The notes beneath the pieces are model-generated. The model was not told the origin of the DNA and did no database searches. It was given only the letters and a program-made list of their open reading frames with translations. A program made the position numbers and the translations under genes. Below are positions 25,801 through 37,200 of a stretch of 64,000 nucleotides of DNA, piece after piece (positions within the stretch are counted from its first letter, which is position 1; each line of letters starts with the position of its first letter). Origin of the DNA: Membranipora membranacea (Eukaryota > Bryozoa > Gymnolaemata > Cheilostomatida > Membraniporidae); the NCBI GenBank assembly GCA_914767715.1, contig OU612074.1:13380062-13444061 (forward strand), read 5' to 3'.

Positions 25801-28297
25801 AAAAATGTGGTCTGTCTGGTAAATACAAAGCCTAGATTCTAAACTTTGCACTTCTGTGGCCTCTGACAGTTTATGATATTCCCCTTACACCAGTTGAGAG
25901 AATGGAGCAAATGATTAATAAGCACATGCGTAAGTGGCTCGGAGTTCCAAGGAGCTTCAACACTAATGCACTGTATGCCAGTTCGTTTACTCTTTCACTA
26001 CCTATGAAATCGCTTGTGGAAGAGTACAAAACATCAAAAGCGAGACTGGATATGATGTTGAACGAGTCACGAGACCAGGTGATAAGGGAATGTGCTCCAA
26101 CACTTGACACTGGTAAAAAATGGTCTGTCACAGAGACTGTCAGAGATGCCAAATCTCAACTGGAGATTGTGGGTGCTGTGACAACTGCACGCCATGGCAT
26201 CGGCTGGGAAGCAAACCGGTGGTTCTCAAAGGAAAGCCCAAAGGTAGTTGATGAGGTGCGCAAGATGGAAGAGGAGCGCCGCCAGACACAAGCTGTAGGC
26301 CAAGCCCAACAAGGTAGGTGGACTTGTTGATAGTCTGTTGAGCAGCGTCAGCACAAATGGACAGAAATGTGGTCAATGGAGCAACAAAGGACCAGCTTTC
26401 TGGTTGGTGCAGCTTATGATCAACTACCGACCCCGGCGAACTTGGAACGCTGGAATTGAGAACTCGAAATGCGTCGAGTGCTCGACCAAGGGGACACTTC
26501 GACATATTCTGTCGAATTGCCCGCAGAGCCTGGCAAGATACACTTATAGGCATAATCAAGTCCTGAAAGTGTTGTGTAAATATGTCACGGAGAAGTGTGA
26601 ATATGCTAATGCTGGTGGTGAAGCGCGTGAAAAGATTTTACGCAAAAGGGGATTGATGAACAGCGGAAAATGGCAGGTGAGATGCGACCTCACAGACAAG
26701 CTCAGCATGCAGCAGCAAATTGTGATCACGAACCAAAGACCAGACTTAATCGTTTGGTCTGACAAAGAAAAAGCACTAATACTGATGGAATTGACGGTGC
26801 CTTGGGAAGAAAATCTCTCAAACGCGCATGAGAGAAAGCTGACAAGATACGAAGATCTGGTGACACAATGCCAAGACAAAGGTTGGAATTGCGAATTATT
26901 CGCAGTGGACTTTGACTGGTGTATGAGTTGCACTATGCTCAATGTGGTGAATTCAAGTAGCGAACTATGGCACAAGGGGTGGGTGCCTTGACGATAGCGA
27001 CTTTGCGCCAATGAGTTGATGGAAAGCAAACCTCCCTGCACTAGTTTGGCTTAGAGTATAAGCATGAGAGTGATGGGGCGGACATTATTGCACTGAAACA
27101 ATGAAGAGTTGGCAGCCTCCCTGGTTGCGCAACAGCGTAAACACACCAATTATGTCAAACCACCGAAACTTACAAAATGCACTGAGGGATCGATGAGATT
27201 GATTGAGATGCTCATCAACACACAGTGGTGGCTTCATGCTGCTGGGGCCGGCCATGAGGAGGTTGTACTAGAGAAGGCCTCGAAACAGCGCTTGACTCAT
27301 GGTTTCTAGCTGAAGACCTGTGTGTTGTGCAGTGGTACGCGCACCACTGCATGTTGTATCTACACTCCATTTTCGAATTGATGGAAAAAACCATAGGACT
27401 GCTGCAGTTCCTGATTTTGGGCTTGGTGTGGGTGGGGGGTGGGGGCTGGGAAGGATGGAAGCTTTATTTGCTTTGCAGTTCCCAATTTGGCTGCACATAC
27501 ACTTTTAACTGCCAATGTTGGATCATATATCTTACCTGAAACACTTTCTGATTGGTTGGGTCATATTGACACATTTCAAAGCAACATCACAACAATATGT
27601 TCCAACCAATCAAAAAATGTTAGTGTTATGATAAATGATCCAACTTTGGCAGTTAAAAGTGTATGTGCAGCCAAATTGGGAACTGCAAAGCATATAGAGC
27701 TTCCATCCTTCCCACCCCTCACCCAAACCAAGCCCAAAACCAGGAACTGCAGCAGTCCTATGGAAAAAACATGAAAAACATTTGCTGCGGCCGGGACCTG
27801 AACCCCGGTCTCCCGCGTCAATGCCATTTGAAGTCATTGTGTGCAAGCGCGCTAACCATTCATCCGCCTTACTGTAATTATGCGATTTAACACGGTATTT
27901 GAATTTGCGTCAAAAATTGTCGATCGGCTGACTTTAAGTTGACTTTAATGCCATTTCCATGGATCGATAACTCCCTAAATCCTTACGAAATCACAACATG
28001 GGACATTAGTGTATATGAGCTCTGTAACTTACTTGACACTGTTGACTCTGACTTGTTTTGGAGCCAGTTCTAAAGCTATACACTCTGTAAACCTGTCCAA
28101 GGCTGATTTAGACATACAGTATGCTAACACTCCAGGAAACTGTAATATTGAATGGTGAAAAATCAATATCTAAAAATCTTTCTCCTTTATTTCAAAATAA
28201 ACATAAATATATATACACACATTTGTGCAATAAAGTGTCATATATTATATATCCCACTATTGTACCCATAAAAACCCTGGACAATAAGTCATTCATA

Positions 28298-28367
<70 letters not shown>

Positions 28368-31300
28368 CTATCAGTGTGTAGGGCAGATCTTTGCATTGGA
28401 GTTGTCCGGCCATGTCAGGCTATTTTATCTACCATTAATTACTATTGGGTTAAGGATGCCCAACATGATTATTTAAGAGGATTTAAGACATGATTTTTTG
28501 TGGGTCATATAAAATGACTCCTTATTTTTGAGTGACAATTAGTTGGGGCCAAATACACACAGATGACACTTAAAAGCACAGATTTGAATCTATATATATA
28601 TATATATATCTCTATTATGTACTATTTAGTGGATTGAGATGGGAGAGAATACGTACATGACATGAACAGTTATATGTAAAGATAATGGTTTGAGATGGAA
28701 AACTGGTAATTGGGAAACAGTCAACTAGTCAGTGACATGATTCATACAAACATACATGATATTTCTCAAACAAGGTATAAACAGTAACAGACACAGTATA
28801 TAAATTCTATTTATATAGATAATTGCGGTGATGCCAATTTTTAATTAAAAATGTGCCATTGTTTTAGGACAGTCAATCATTAGACGGCTACTTTGTGAAG
28901 CAATACATGAGGTGTTGAAGAGAGGACAATGACTATACTTACAGCCCTTGTGCCATTGACACTTGATACATTGACAATGCTGCCCTTAGTAGCTACTATA
29001 TGTGGTACACACAGCATTGTCAGGTGATAAATAGATCGCATATTGATATTCATTACTTTATCATACTGTTCTAGAGATGTGCTTTCTATAGTACCTGTCT
29101 GTACAATTCCTGCATTGTTTACCTGAAATCATAATGAATTTGGTAAAACACAACTCACCACTTACAAATCAAATCAAACATTTTACTGTCTAAAAAATAT
29201 TCAAGATCTAGGAAAAAGATGACATGGCTCTAGAAGATGTTTGTGAACAATCGGTCACAAGAGCATCAAACTTTATTAAGAATAACTGTTTTTTATAGAT
29301 AGATAAATAGATAAAGTGATCAATAGGAACAATTAAAACAGTAACCAGGTGTTTTTCAAATAAATGACCAGCAGAATGAATATCATGTTAATGACAACAT
29401 GTACTAACCAGCACATCGAGCTGTTTATAATATTCTACAGTTTTCTGTACAAGTCTCTCTACATCTGCCTCTATAGTTAGATCAGCTTGTACTATTAGAA
29501 AGTCTGCAGCTCCTTCAGCCTCAATAGATGTCTCCTGGTGTATATAATATAATCATCACATCAACCATAGTAGAAATTTACATCTCGAACAAACAAAATT
29601 ATGACATCTATTGAATGGAAAATTTTTATATTTTAATCTCGCAAAAACTTCCGGTTTTGTTCCAGGAGCATCAGCGTATTAAAACCTTCAGTTGATGTTT
29701 GTTAGTCAATCGTGCTCTGACAGATAACCACTGGGTCATTATCGCATATAATTATAACTTTATAGAGAACTAACCTCCAATTCACCTAGATTTCTACCAG
29801 ATAACACAAGTTTACAGCCGAGCGACGCAAAGTGTGTGGCTGTAGCTCTACCTATACCAGAGCTAGCACCTGTTAAATAACAAAAAACTTCACATCAATA
29901 TAAACGTATCATCATGCATCATCAAAGTCAATGACACAACATCTTGGAACAGAAATAACTGAAATATTGGTGAACACACACACATAGTGCAAAATCATAG
30001 TGAACCTTTATAGAATTACTCATTCAGAATTGGTTATAAGGGTTAGGAAACATATATAGCTTGGAATTGTGTGCAATGTTATCAAACACGCTCAAAAGAT
30101 ACAATGTTTTCTACTCACATTAATAACAGAAATTCTTCCAGTTCAGCGATTGCTGCGTCTCTGTTGCTGTGTTATTTTATTGAGTGCAAGCAAACCAACA
30201 AAAAGGTGATAGGACGACCTGGATATTTTAAATTTGCACTCACACAGCTAAGACATATTTTATATTAAGCAAAATTAATTTCAAACTTATTTCAAACTTA
30301 TAGAGGTACTGCACTGGAAGCTGAATACCAACAAAATATGGTTGGCGTCCACACAAATATATTCATATTTCTACACAGAGACTTGAATTTGAAAGTATTC
30401 CTTAAAGCATCATAAAACAGCAGTGACATGGCCGACATCCATACCTAGCCAACATTAACTATCAACAACCTACTGATGACTAGTTGTATATCAGTTTCTC
30501 AATGCCTGAATTGTGATCAGTTAAAGAAAGCAACAAACAATGATTATGTTAGAACACTGATTGACAGCAGACATGCTATGGAAAAGGAGAGGGAATAGAT
30601 ACATCAACAAAAGTCATTCATAGCTTGGTTACAGATTCAAATGGTGTTAAGTAAGAAACAGGAGTTATTTGAAAATATTAGCGCACCCACACACCAGGTG
30701 GGGACAGGATTCTCCCTGCACTCATCTTGTAAAAATATTTGTAAAAAGTCAAGGTAATATTTTACTGTGGGCATGACAAAAATGTCACCATCATTTCTTG
30801 ACAAGTCTTCCTTTTATGGAACTAAAGCTTTCATGTTGCAATGTACCTGAAACGGTAACAAGCTTGTAGAACTAAGCAGAAATCTCATTTTTGAGATAAC
30901 AAATATAAGGATAAGAACATATCAGTTAGATCCATTATGACTGGTATGCATGTGAAATGAGAGAGAGCTATGGGTGGGTGGGATTATGGAGTATTTTTGC
31001 AGAAGCTGCTTGTCACCTCACACGACCACAGCTCCCTGCAGTTCACTGCACTACTTTAAATATGAAAGATGATCTGGCAAGGCAATAAAAGGCAATTAAA
31101 AAAAAATATAGGCCTATTATATTTTCATGTTTATTTGCCTTGAGATAAATAAATATATGTATATATCAAAAAGGAACACAGATATCGTAAGGAAATTGAG
31201 GCATGTTTTCCTGTGTCAGCAATATCTTATATTTTGGCCATGATTGCCTCTAGGTCTAGGTTCAGCATTAAGCACACAAATGAATGAAGGCAAATTAATA

Positions 31301-31954
31301 CATGGGCCTACATACATCATACAGGCTTGCAACCCCATGGAGCCCATGAATGCGGATGATTTATTGAGAGAAGTGACCTACCTTGAAGAAAGTACCGCCC
31401 TGGGCTACCTACTACGATATGAGTGAGTAAGTAATCAAGTGATAAAAATGGTTAAAACCAAAACTAAAGTAAGAGATCATCGAACTCATTGTTTGTTGAT
31501 ACCAAGGAGGAGAAGGACTACTAGTACTAGGTGTAAAAGGGAATGGGTGCCTCACAGTGACAGTGTGTTGACTGAATCTGATTATATGATCAAGCAGAAT
31601 GATACTGATCAAAGAGAATGCAATGATAGTGTACTGTTAGACAGATCAGGGAGAATGAATTAAGCTAAGAGAGTAAATAGTAGATAGTAGATAATAGTAG
31701 ATAGTAGATAAGATAATAGTGAAGTGGTGAAGTGATAGATAAGATAGAAGATTTGCATGATGATGATAATTTATTCTGGTTCTACTTGCAACGTTTGATA
31801 ATAAATTAGTGATAATTTTGTTGCATATAGGTAAGCATGGGGTTTCCATTGTTATGCAAATATTTTAACTACACTATTTGCACATTTCTGTGTTGAATAC
31901 CCTATAGTCTTTACCTGTGATGAGCACAACTTTATCTTTTAAGGAGGCTGCCAT
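22830..31954 (-). CDS. short-chain dehydrogenase/reductase, complete tandem copy 4 (256 residues)
   Basis: Seven exons: 31915-31954, 29775-29869, 29409-29534, 28943-29122, 28033-28139, 23990-24053, 22830-22988. They sum to 771 nt in one frame. ATG is at 31952-31954 and the protein begins MAASLKDKVVLITGASSGIG, the normal SDR start. The length is typical of a classical SDR. Motifs: TGASSGIG (13-20), SGRN after beta-2 (suggests NADP), VNNAG (88-92), Ser in NVSS (140-141) and YCMSK with Tyr154 and Lys158. The C-terminus is VDGG followed by a MCPR end. It is predicted to be a soluble carbonyl or hydroxyl oxidoreductase, similar in sequence style to FabG-like and hydroxysteroid-type SDRs; the substrate is unknown. 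Introns are inflated: intron 5 (24054-28032) is full of mobile elements and intron 6 holds a satellite. Confidence 0.88.
22989..23965. repeat. ATGCAC/ATGTAT satellite with embedded SDR-exon fragments
   Basis: About 950 bp of alternating purine-pyrimidine sequence built from ATGCACAT, GCATGTAT and similar steps. It fills intron 6 of SDR copy 4. Decayed copies of the 5' edge of the adjacent exon (GGGTTGTCTTTGATCTCT) occur near 23163, 23271 and 23362. The long His/Cys/Met/Tyr reading frames on both strands are by-products of the repeat and not genes. Confidence 0.85.
24226..24909 (-). mobile_element. non-autonomous PIF/Harbinger-like DNA transposon
   Basis: The termini AGCTGCGTTTACATGTGAG and CTCACATGTAAACGCAGCT are perfect inverted repeats. 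They extend to about 41 identical bases and about 53 with mismatches. The element is flanked on both sides by TTA (24223-24225 and 24910-24912), the three-base target duplication typical of PIF/Harbinger. Inside, on the minus strand, 24460-24566 reads MYSNDSSSDEDVIIAAAA, then a Leu-rich and Arg-rich stretch up to a GTGAGA donor. This resembles the acidic-then-basic start of Harbinger-type proteins, while the rest of the gene is gone. A perfect 12-bp-arm palindrome lies near 24355-24380. It is inserted in intron 5 of SDR copy 4. Confidence 0.7.
24960..27310 (+). mobile_element. degraded R2/NeSL-type non-LTR retrotransposon (REL endonuclease)
   Basis: Reverse-transcriptase blocks are readable in pieces: FRPISLLNVEGKIF and VIWMDLANAFCSVPH (25004-25294), MGSAISPLLFIMVMEI and the catalytic FMDD (25380-25598), then 25629-25835 and 25902-26330. 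The last piece (26338-26991) has a CCHC-like zinc knuckle beginning CVECSTKGTLRHILSNC. Next comes RPDLIVWS...LMELTVPWE, which fits the PD-(D/E)xK restriction-like endonuclease of R2/NeSL/CRE-type elements. At least four frame breaks or stops separate the pieces, and sequence is missing after SVPHS. The 5' part is absent. It is a dead copy, in opposite orientation to the host SDR gene. Confidence 0.8.
27383..27773. mobile_element. fold-back element with about 180-bp arms
   Basis: The left arm (27383-27569) and right arm (about 27596-27773) are reverse complements. For example, CCATAGGACTGCTGCAGTTC matches GAACTGCAGCAGTCCTATGG. About 26 bp separate the arms. It follows directly after the R2-type remnant, in SDR intron 5. 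The apparent ORFs across it are mirrored on both strands and are not genes. Confidence 0.8.
27783..27868 (-). repeat. tRNA-derived SINE or tRNA pseudogene
   Basis: On the minus strand it begins GGCGGATGAATGGTTAGCGC and ends with a B-box-bearing arm, CCGGGGTTCAGGTCCCGG. The A-box is shortened relative to a tRNA and no cloverleaf closes, so it is SINE-like and not an active tRNA gene. Confidence 0.6.
28302..28365. repeat. (TA)n microsatellite, about 32 units
   Basis: An uninterrupted TA run in the intron of SDR copy 4 between exons 28033-28139 and 28943-29122. A shorter run lies near 28592-28608. Confidence 0.95.
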
Positions 31955-34261
31955 GTTGCTTTTAGAACTTTCCTTCCTCCAAATGCAAGAGAATGAGGAA
32001 TGACTGTAATAACAATATTGTGATATTTCGTAATTAAATTTATAATCCTCTCAATCTGTGAAATCCACCTAGGTCTATAAAAGTCATGTAGGAATAACAA
32101 CAAATAACAGTACACACACTCACAGTCACTGGCTAGACTGACAAGACATGGACATGGAGAGAATGCATCATTGGACCAAGTAGTTGATAGGACACAGAGT
32201 ACCAGCATCGCATATATCATATATGGGTGAATGTTCCCTCAGACCAACATTGGCAAGGGTATTAGATACTATGACCATTGATTGACATTGGATTGGGGAA
32301 GCCAACCAAAGTATTCCCTTTGACTTCCAAGCAGCATGTAACACAGGTCTACTCCAAAATCCCAGGTTTTAGAGTAGACCTGTGGCATGTAATGTATTTT
32401 TTCTCTCAGTTCTGATACTATTAACTATTATTACTACTCACTGATCTGAGGTACTAGTGTAATAGCCTAAGTCAGGGTTGTTCGATAATACCTCATTCAC
32501 AGCTGGGCCTGAACCACAGGTCTACTCCAAAACCTGGGACTTTGGCAATGTTTTGACTGCCCCCCCCCCAAAAAACTCAAGAGGGCTGGGGGCATCAGTA
32601 TAATAGGGGCTCATTATTATTGAGCATAATAGGAATTCTCTAGGCAATACGTCTAGTCTAGTACACGGTCTGTTCTACTTGTAAACATATCAATACCAAT
32701 ACTACTAGTAGCTAGACTCTCACTGATTCCCTGGAACTTAGTACTTATATGCCCCTTACTAAACTTTGCCAATGTCCAGTGGTTGGTACTGAACATGGGC
32801 AAAGTAAAGGCATTTAGATTTAAGTCCCAGGGGCCCATGACTGTCACTGTGTGGGCCAACTTCTTTTGGGTAGGCTTAGCTAGTATATAAGTGACATTTG
32901 CCCATGATCATGGACATGGTCAAGTAGACATACTAGTCTTGTAGCTCTGGATGCCTACATAGAGTCAAGTCGAAGGCTTGAGAGACATTGTACTGTTCTT
33001 AGTATCAGGCCTAAGCCATTCCCCAAACTAACTAAACAGTGTTATTTCTTGGATGCCCAACATGCCACAAACTCCTCGCTTGGGCCCAACTGGTGCTCAA
33101 AGTAACACAGGTAACTGTGCAGCTCGTCACTCGAGATCAACTCAAACCGCCAGATAGTTTGGTTGTTGGGATGGTCAATGTTCAACTTCTGTTTGTCATG
33201 CCCAGAAAACATCGTTTGACTTTGGGAATTGAAACAGGAATTTCATTTAGAAGCTTTGCAAGGTAGGTCCTACCTTTCACTTTCAGTTGAAACATTTATA
33301 ACCAATCATAATTCTAACCACTGTGTTATTCTACGGGTCACTGGAGTGAGCTGAACTGGGCAGGGACGGAAAAAATTTCAGGATTTATCTAGCAAATTAA
33401 TTGACTCCCGGCACTTCGAGATTGTTAGGTGGGGGTCATAGCCCAACCATCCCATCCAACAGTCGATCAGATATATATGTTAGGTCAGCTTGCCATTTTC
33501 CGCTGATAGCCCAATGATTACCAAGCGCAACGCCAGAGCAAGATTCAGAGACATCATTGGTCAATAGCAGTCAAAACATGGAATCACTACTAACAGATTT
33601 AGTGAGAAATATAAAATCAAAAGTTTTGGTATTTTTGAATTGCAAGATCCCCTATCAAATTCTGACCCCAATAAAGTTATTGATGAGCATTCTTCCAGAA
33701 ACTTTGATGTTTCTTGGAATTCTCACCAATCACGGCACTCCTGATTCCAGACCCAGGCGCCTTGTAATTCTCAACAATGGCTGTTCATTGTACAGCTTTA
33801 GGCATACTGGTGAAAGTATTGGGATTATGAAAGCCCACAGGTTTTTATTTACTGAATTGTTTATTCTGTTATGAATTTGTGATGACATTCGCTTTGACTG
33901 CCGAGCAGAGTGACCCGAATTATCTGGTGCATCCAACTTTACCCAAGATGTGATCAGTATCCGTTATTTGTGGTGCATTCTCTAGCTATGATTGTGATGT
34001 GAGAAGATACTGGTAATGGCTCTACATTGCTCGTTCTGAGTAGTAATTAAAGTAGTTGTGGTGGATAGTATGATTAAAATAAATCAGGCAAGTTGTTTTG
34101 TGGGTTTAAGAAAATGCCAAACAATAATGGAAGCCTGCCTGTGTTGCCTTTGGCCATAATTCCATAGCCGCTATTGAAACTACAATTCTATGAACACCGA
34201 TCTACTTTTAGGATAAAAATGGCTTCGGAATAATATAAAGCTGCGGACTCCTATAGAATAA
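31955..34261. other. divergent intergenic region between SDR copy 4 and the ClC gene
   Basis: It probably holds the promoters of both genes, which point away from each other. No coding exon was recognised on either strand. It contains a 43-bp inverted repeat (32342-32384) with a second half-copy at about 32515-32541, and a short C-run near 32560. Confidence 0.5.
32342..32384. repeat. inverted repeat CACAGGTCTACTC/GAGTAGACCTGTG
   Basis: CACAGGTCTACTC and its reverse complement frame a 17-base centre. The same arm (CCACAGGTCTACTCCAAAAC) recurs at about 32514-32533. It may be the ends of a small element or a regulatory hairpin in the shared upstream region. Confidence 0.5.
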
Positions 34262-37200
34262 ATGGCAGCCAACAGACTAGCAGTGAGTAATGGTGCTGCC
34301 TCGGCAGCAGCAGGGAACAACCCAGTGAAGGAGAATGGGTCAGCACAGCATAACAAATCTAAGTCTTATGGATATGAGCAAACTTTGGTGAGTTATTTAG
34401 AATATATCAGATTGTGATCTTTATAAGGTATTATAAGGATTTCAAGCACTACTGTATGTATATGCTACTTTAGACAAACTCATGACCTCACATCTTCTTG
34501 TTATGAGAGTTGTTTGGAGATGGGACTGTCTGCTTATGGTCACCCTGAGATCCAGGGGAAATGACATGCCTTCCATCTTATTATATTTGATTTGTTAGAG
34601 AATCTGATCACCAGTGTTTATTGGGGATGTTGTTTTGAATAGCTTTGATAGTGTGTTTTTGTCAAAATAGTAAACAAATCATCATCAATCACTTTTCAGC
34701 TGTCTTTCCCATGCTGTTCAATTCTTTGTTCATCGGTAATAATTCAGTAGTGTGAAGTCTTTGTATCTACCTAGGCCTATGCATGTTGGCAAAAGTAATC
34801 CTGTACTGTGTTGATGAATATTTCAGTGTAAATCATGTCCATGGAGATGAATGCTTACTGTATAATTTTGATTATTGTTATTCTCTCTCTCTCACACACC
34901 ATTTCCTGTCAGCTGACCGGCCTGTTTCACACTGCACACAATTAGAATAGAATCTGTCAATCTGACTTTTTTTGTAAACAATGTACACAACAATGGGACA
35001 AAAATAAACATCGACACAAAAATAGCCAAACACAGAACTATTATTGTCATAATTCTATCACTTTATCACCTCTACCCATCTTATTGATAACTTATGTATG
35101 TGACAGCTGCTAACTCATGTCTAGGTTATGCTAATGTATGTACCATCCTGACCAGTTTTTCTAATTCCAAGATCTTTCTGATTACTACTGATTACCATAG
35201 CATGTAGGAATTTGTGTCATATGAATCAGCACCTCATTTCATCAATCAGTTGGCATACTTGGGGAAAAATGAGATTGCATTCTTCTTGTGTGGGCCCTTA
35301 ATAACTCTATAATAATTCTATGTTCATCATGGTTACTGCACTGTAATTGAAAATGTTGGGTTAAGTAACCCCCTGCAATAATTTATTTCGCAAAATAAAT
35401 TTCAATGTCGCAAATAGTGACTGCTAAACCACCGTTTAAAAGTGAAAACTATACTGACATGTTGAAAGCTAACCTCTTTTCGAAAGCTTTCTTGAACGCT
35501 ACATACCTACATTCCAATCTGCGTCAATTCAGTCACAGCGATCCCTCATAGCTATCTCACGATCCAAATCGGAGCCATCTTCTATCTCTCTAGGTCTGCC
35601 TTCATAAATAGCTGAGAATATTGTGATTGCATTAATTTGTGAGTAAAACAATTTATTAATTTCTACAGCGGCGCTAATTGGATTATGAAAGCCGTCCTCT
35701 GATGTTGTTTATACAAAAGCGTTGTGATGTTAGAATCGATCTCAGCTACAGGATATGATTGATTTTGCCTGCCTTTATGTCTATCATACTACGTTACATA
35801 AACCATCAAATTGTCGGAGCAGGTTTGATTTCATTCCCTGTACATTAGAGTTTAAAATCAGTCGTTTAATTCAGTAATTTTGAGGCTGTTGTTGATTGCA
35901 TTTGCGCCGTTAGATATGGAGTTTAGGTCAGACGGTGAATGGATTGAGCCTAACTTTACAGCAGTAGGTGCTCTTCACAGAGGACTGCAGGCTCCTCTTA
36001 GGTTTCTCATGTCGGTAAGCCCTCTTCATCTCAGCTTACAAGCTTTTATTCATATTCTTCTTATCTCATCTTGACTAATATTTGAAGGGTTGGTTTTCTT
36101 CTGAATGTGGGAAAACAACATATGTGATGATATAATGGTTACGCATTGCAAAAAAATGTATGTGGATGGGATGGGTATGACTAAAGGATGTCATGTCATC
36201 AGATATGAAAACCAAAGCCCGTCCCATCTCTAACCTATTTCTTCTACTCTTCATATAGGCTAGTTTGACTGGGTAGGTGAATCCCTCTCCGTTTCACACT
36301 TTCACTCATAGCGCTATTCTTTATTTTTCGAAGATAAACATAGATACGCCATGACACACCATAACAAATATAATCTTGTCTGATACAAATGTACTTTCCT
36401 TTGTTGTCTCTTCTGTAACGACAGATTCATTGTTGACATTGACTTCCTGACTATATAACGTTCATCAGCTGGTTTTTGCAGGGAACTAATAATGCTTCTG
36501 TACCACGCTCCCCCACCCCACCCCCAGTTTGGGCGGGGGAGCTTTAACTAAGGTTGTCTATGTGTTGCGACCTAGGTGTTGAAGAAGTTTTGACTATACT
36601 GACACATCTAATCAGGGTTTGTTCCGTTGCGGTGTTTAACTGCGAGAAAATAGGTGAACAAATTAAACATGGAAGGAAACAGCAATAATATAGTATATGA
36701 CAAATATATGCATGTTTTGGGTTGGAGTTCTAACAATAGAAAGAAATCATACTTATTCACTGCCAGAATAAATATGTCATATATAAATATAAATAATGGG
36801 TGTAGCTTTGTAGCCAACAAATTAAAAGCTGTGCATAAAGCTTACTGCAGGGTGCATTCACACTCTGTACGTAAGGTACGATGGGGGATTTACTACAACA
36901 GATGAACAAAGAATATATTTAAGCTGTCGTATTTATATATAATATATATATAATATAATGATTTTTATCATTAACATAGATGAGCGGACATTATGTGACC
37001 GAAGACTTAGCAGAGATAGCGAGACATATACAAGCAGAGAGACTCAAACAACAACAAATACTGACTCATAAATCTAGGGAAGAGATCGAGAAGGCCCGAA
37101 TATTTGAACAATCAGGATGTTATCGATGCCTCTCAGGTGGGTATCGTTTCCCAGTTTACATATTGTACTGTATTATATATACGCTGAGATTTCAAATAAT

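Noticed and set aside
27327-27846. Several overlapping 70-110 codon frames on both strands
   Set aside because: They are mirror images created by the fold-back element at 27383-27773.
33557-33874. Plus-strand frame of 105 codons upstream of the ClC gene
   Set aside because: No recognised domain, low-complexity hydrophobic ends and no splice or polyadenylation support.
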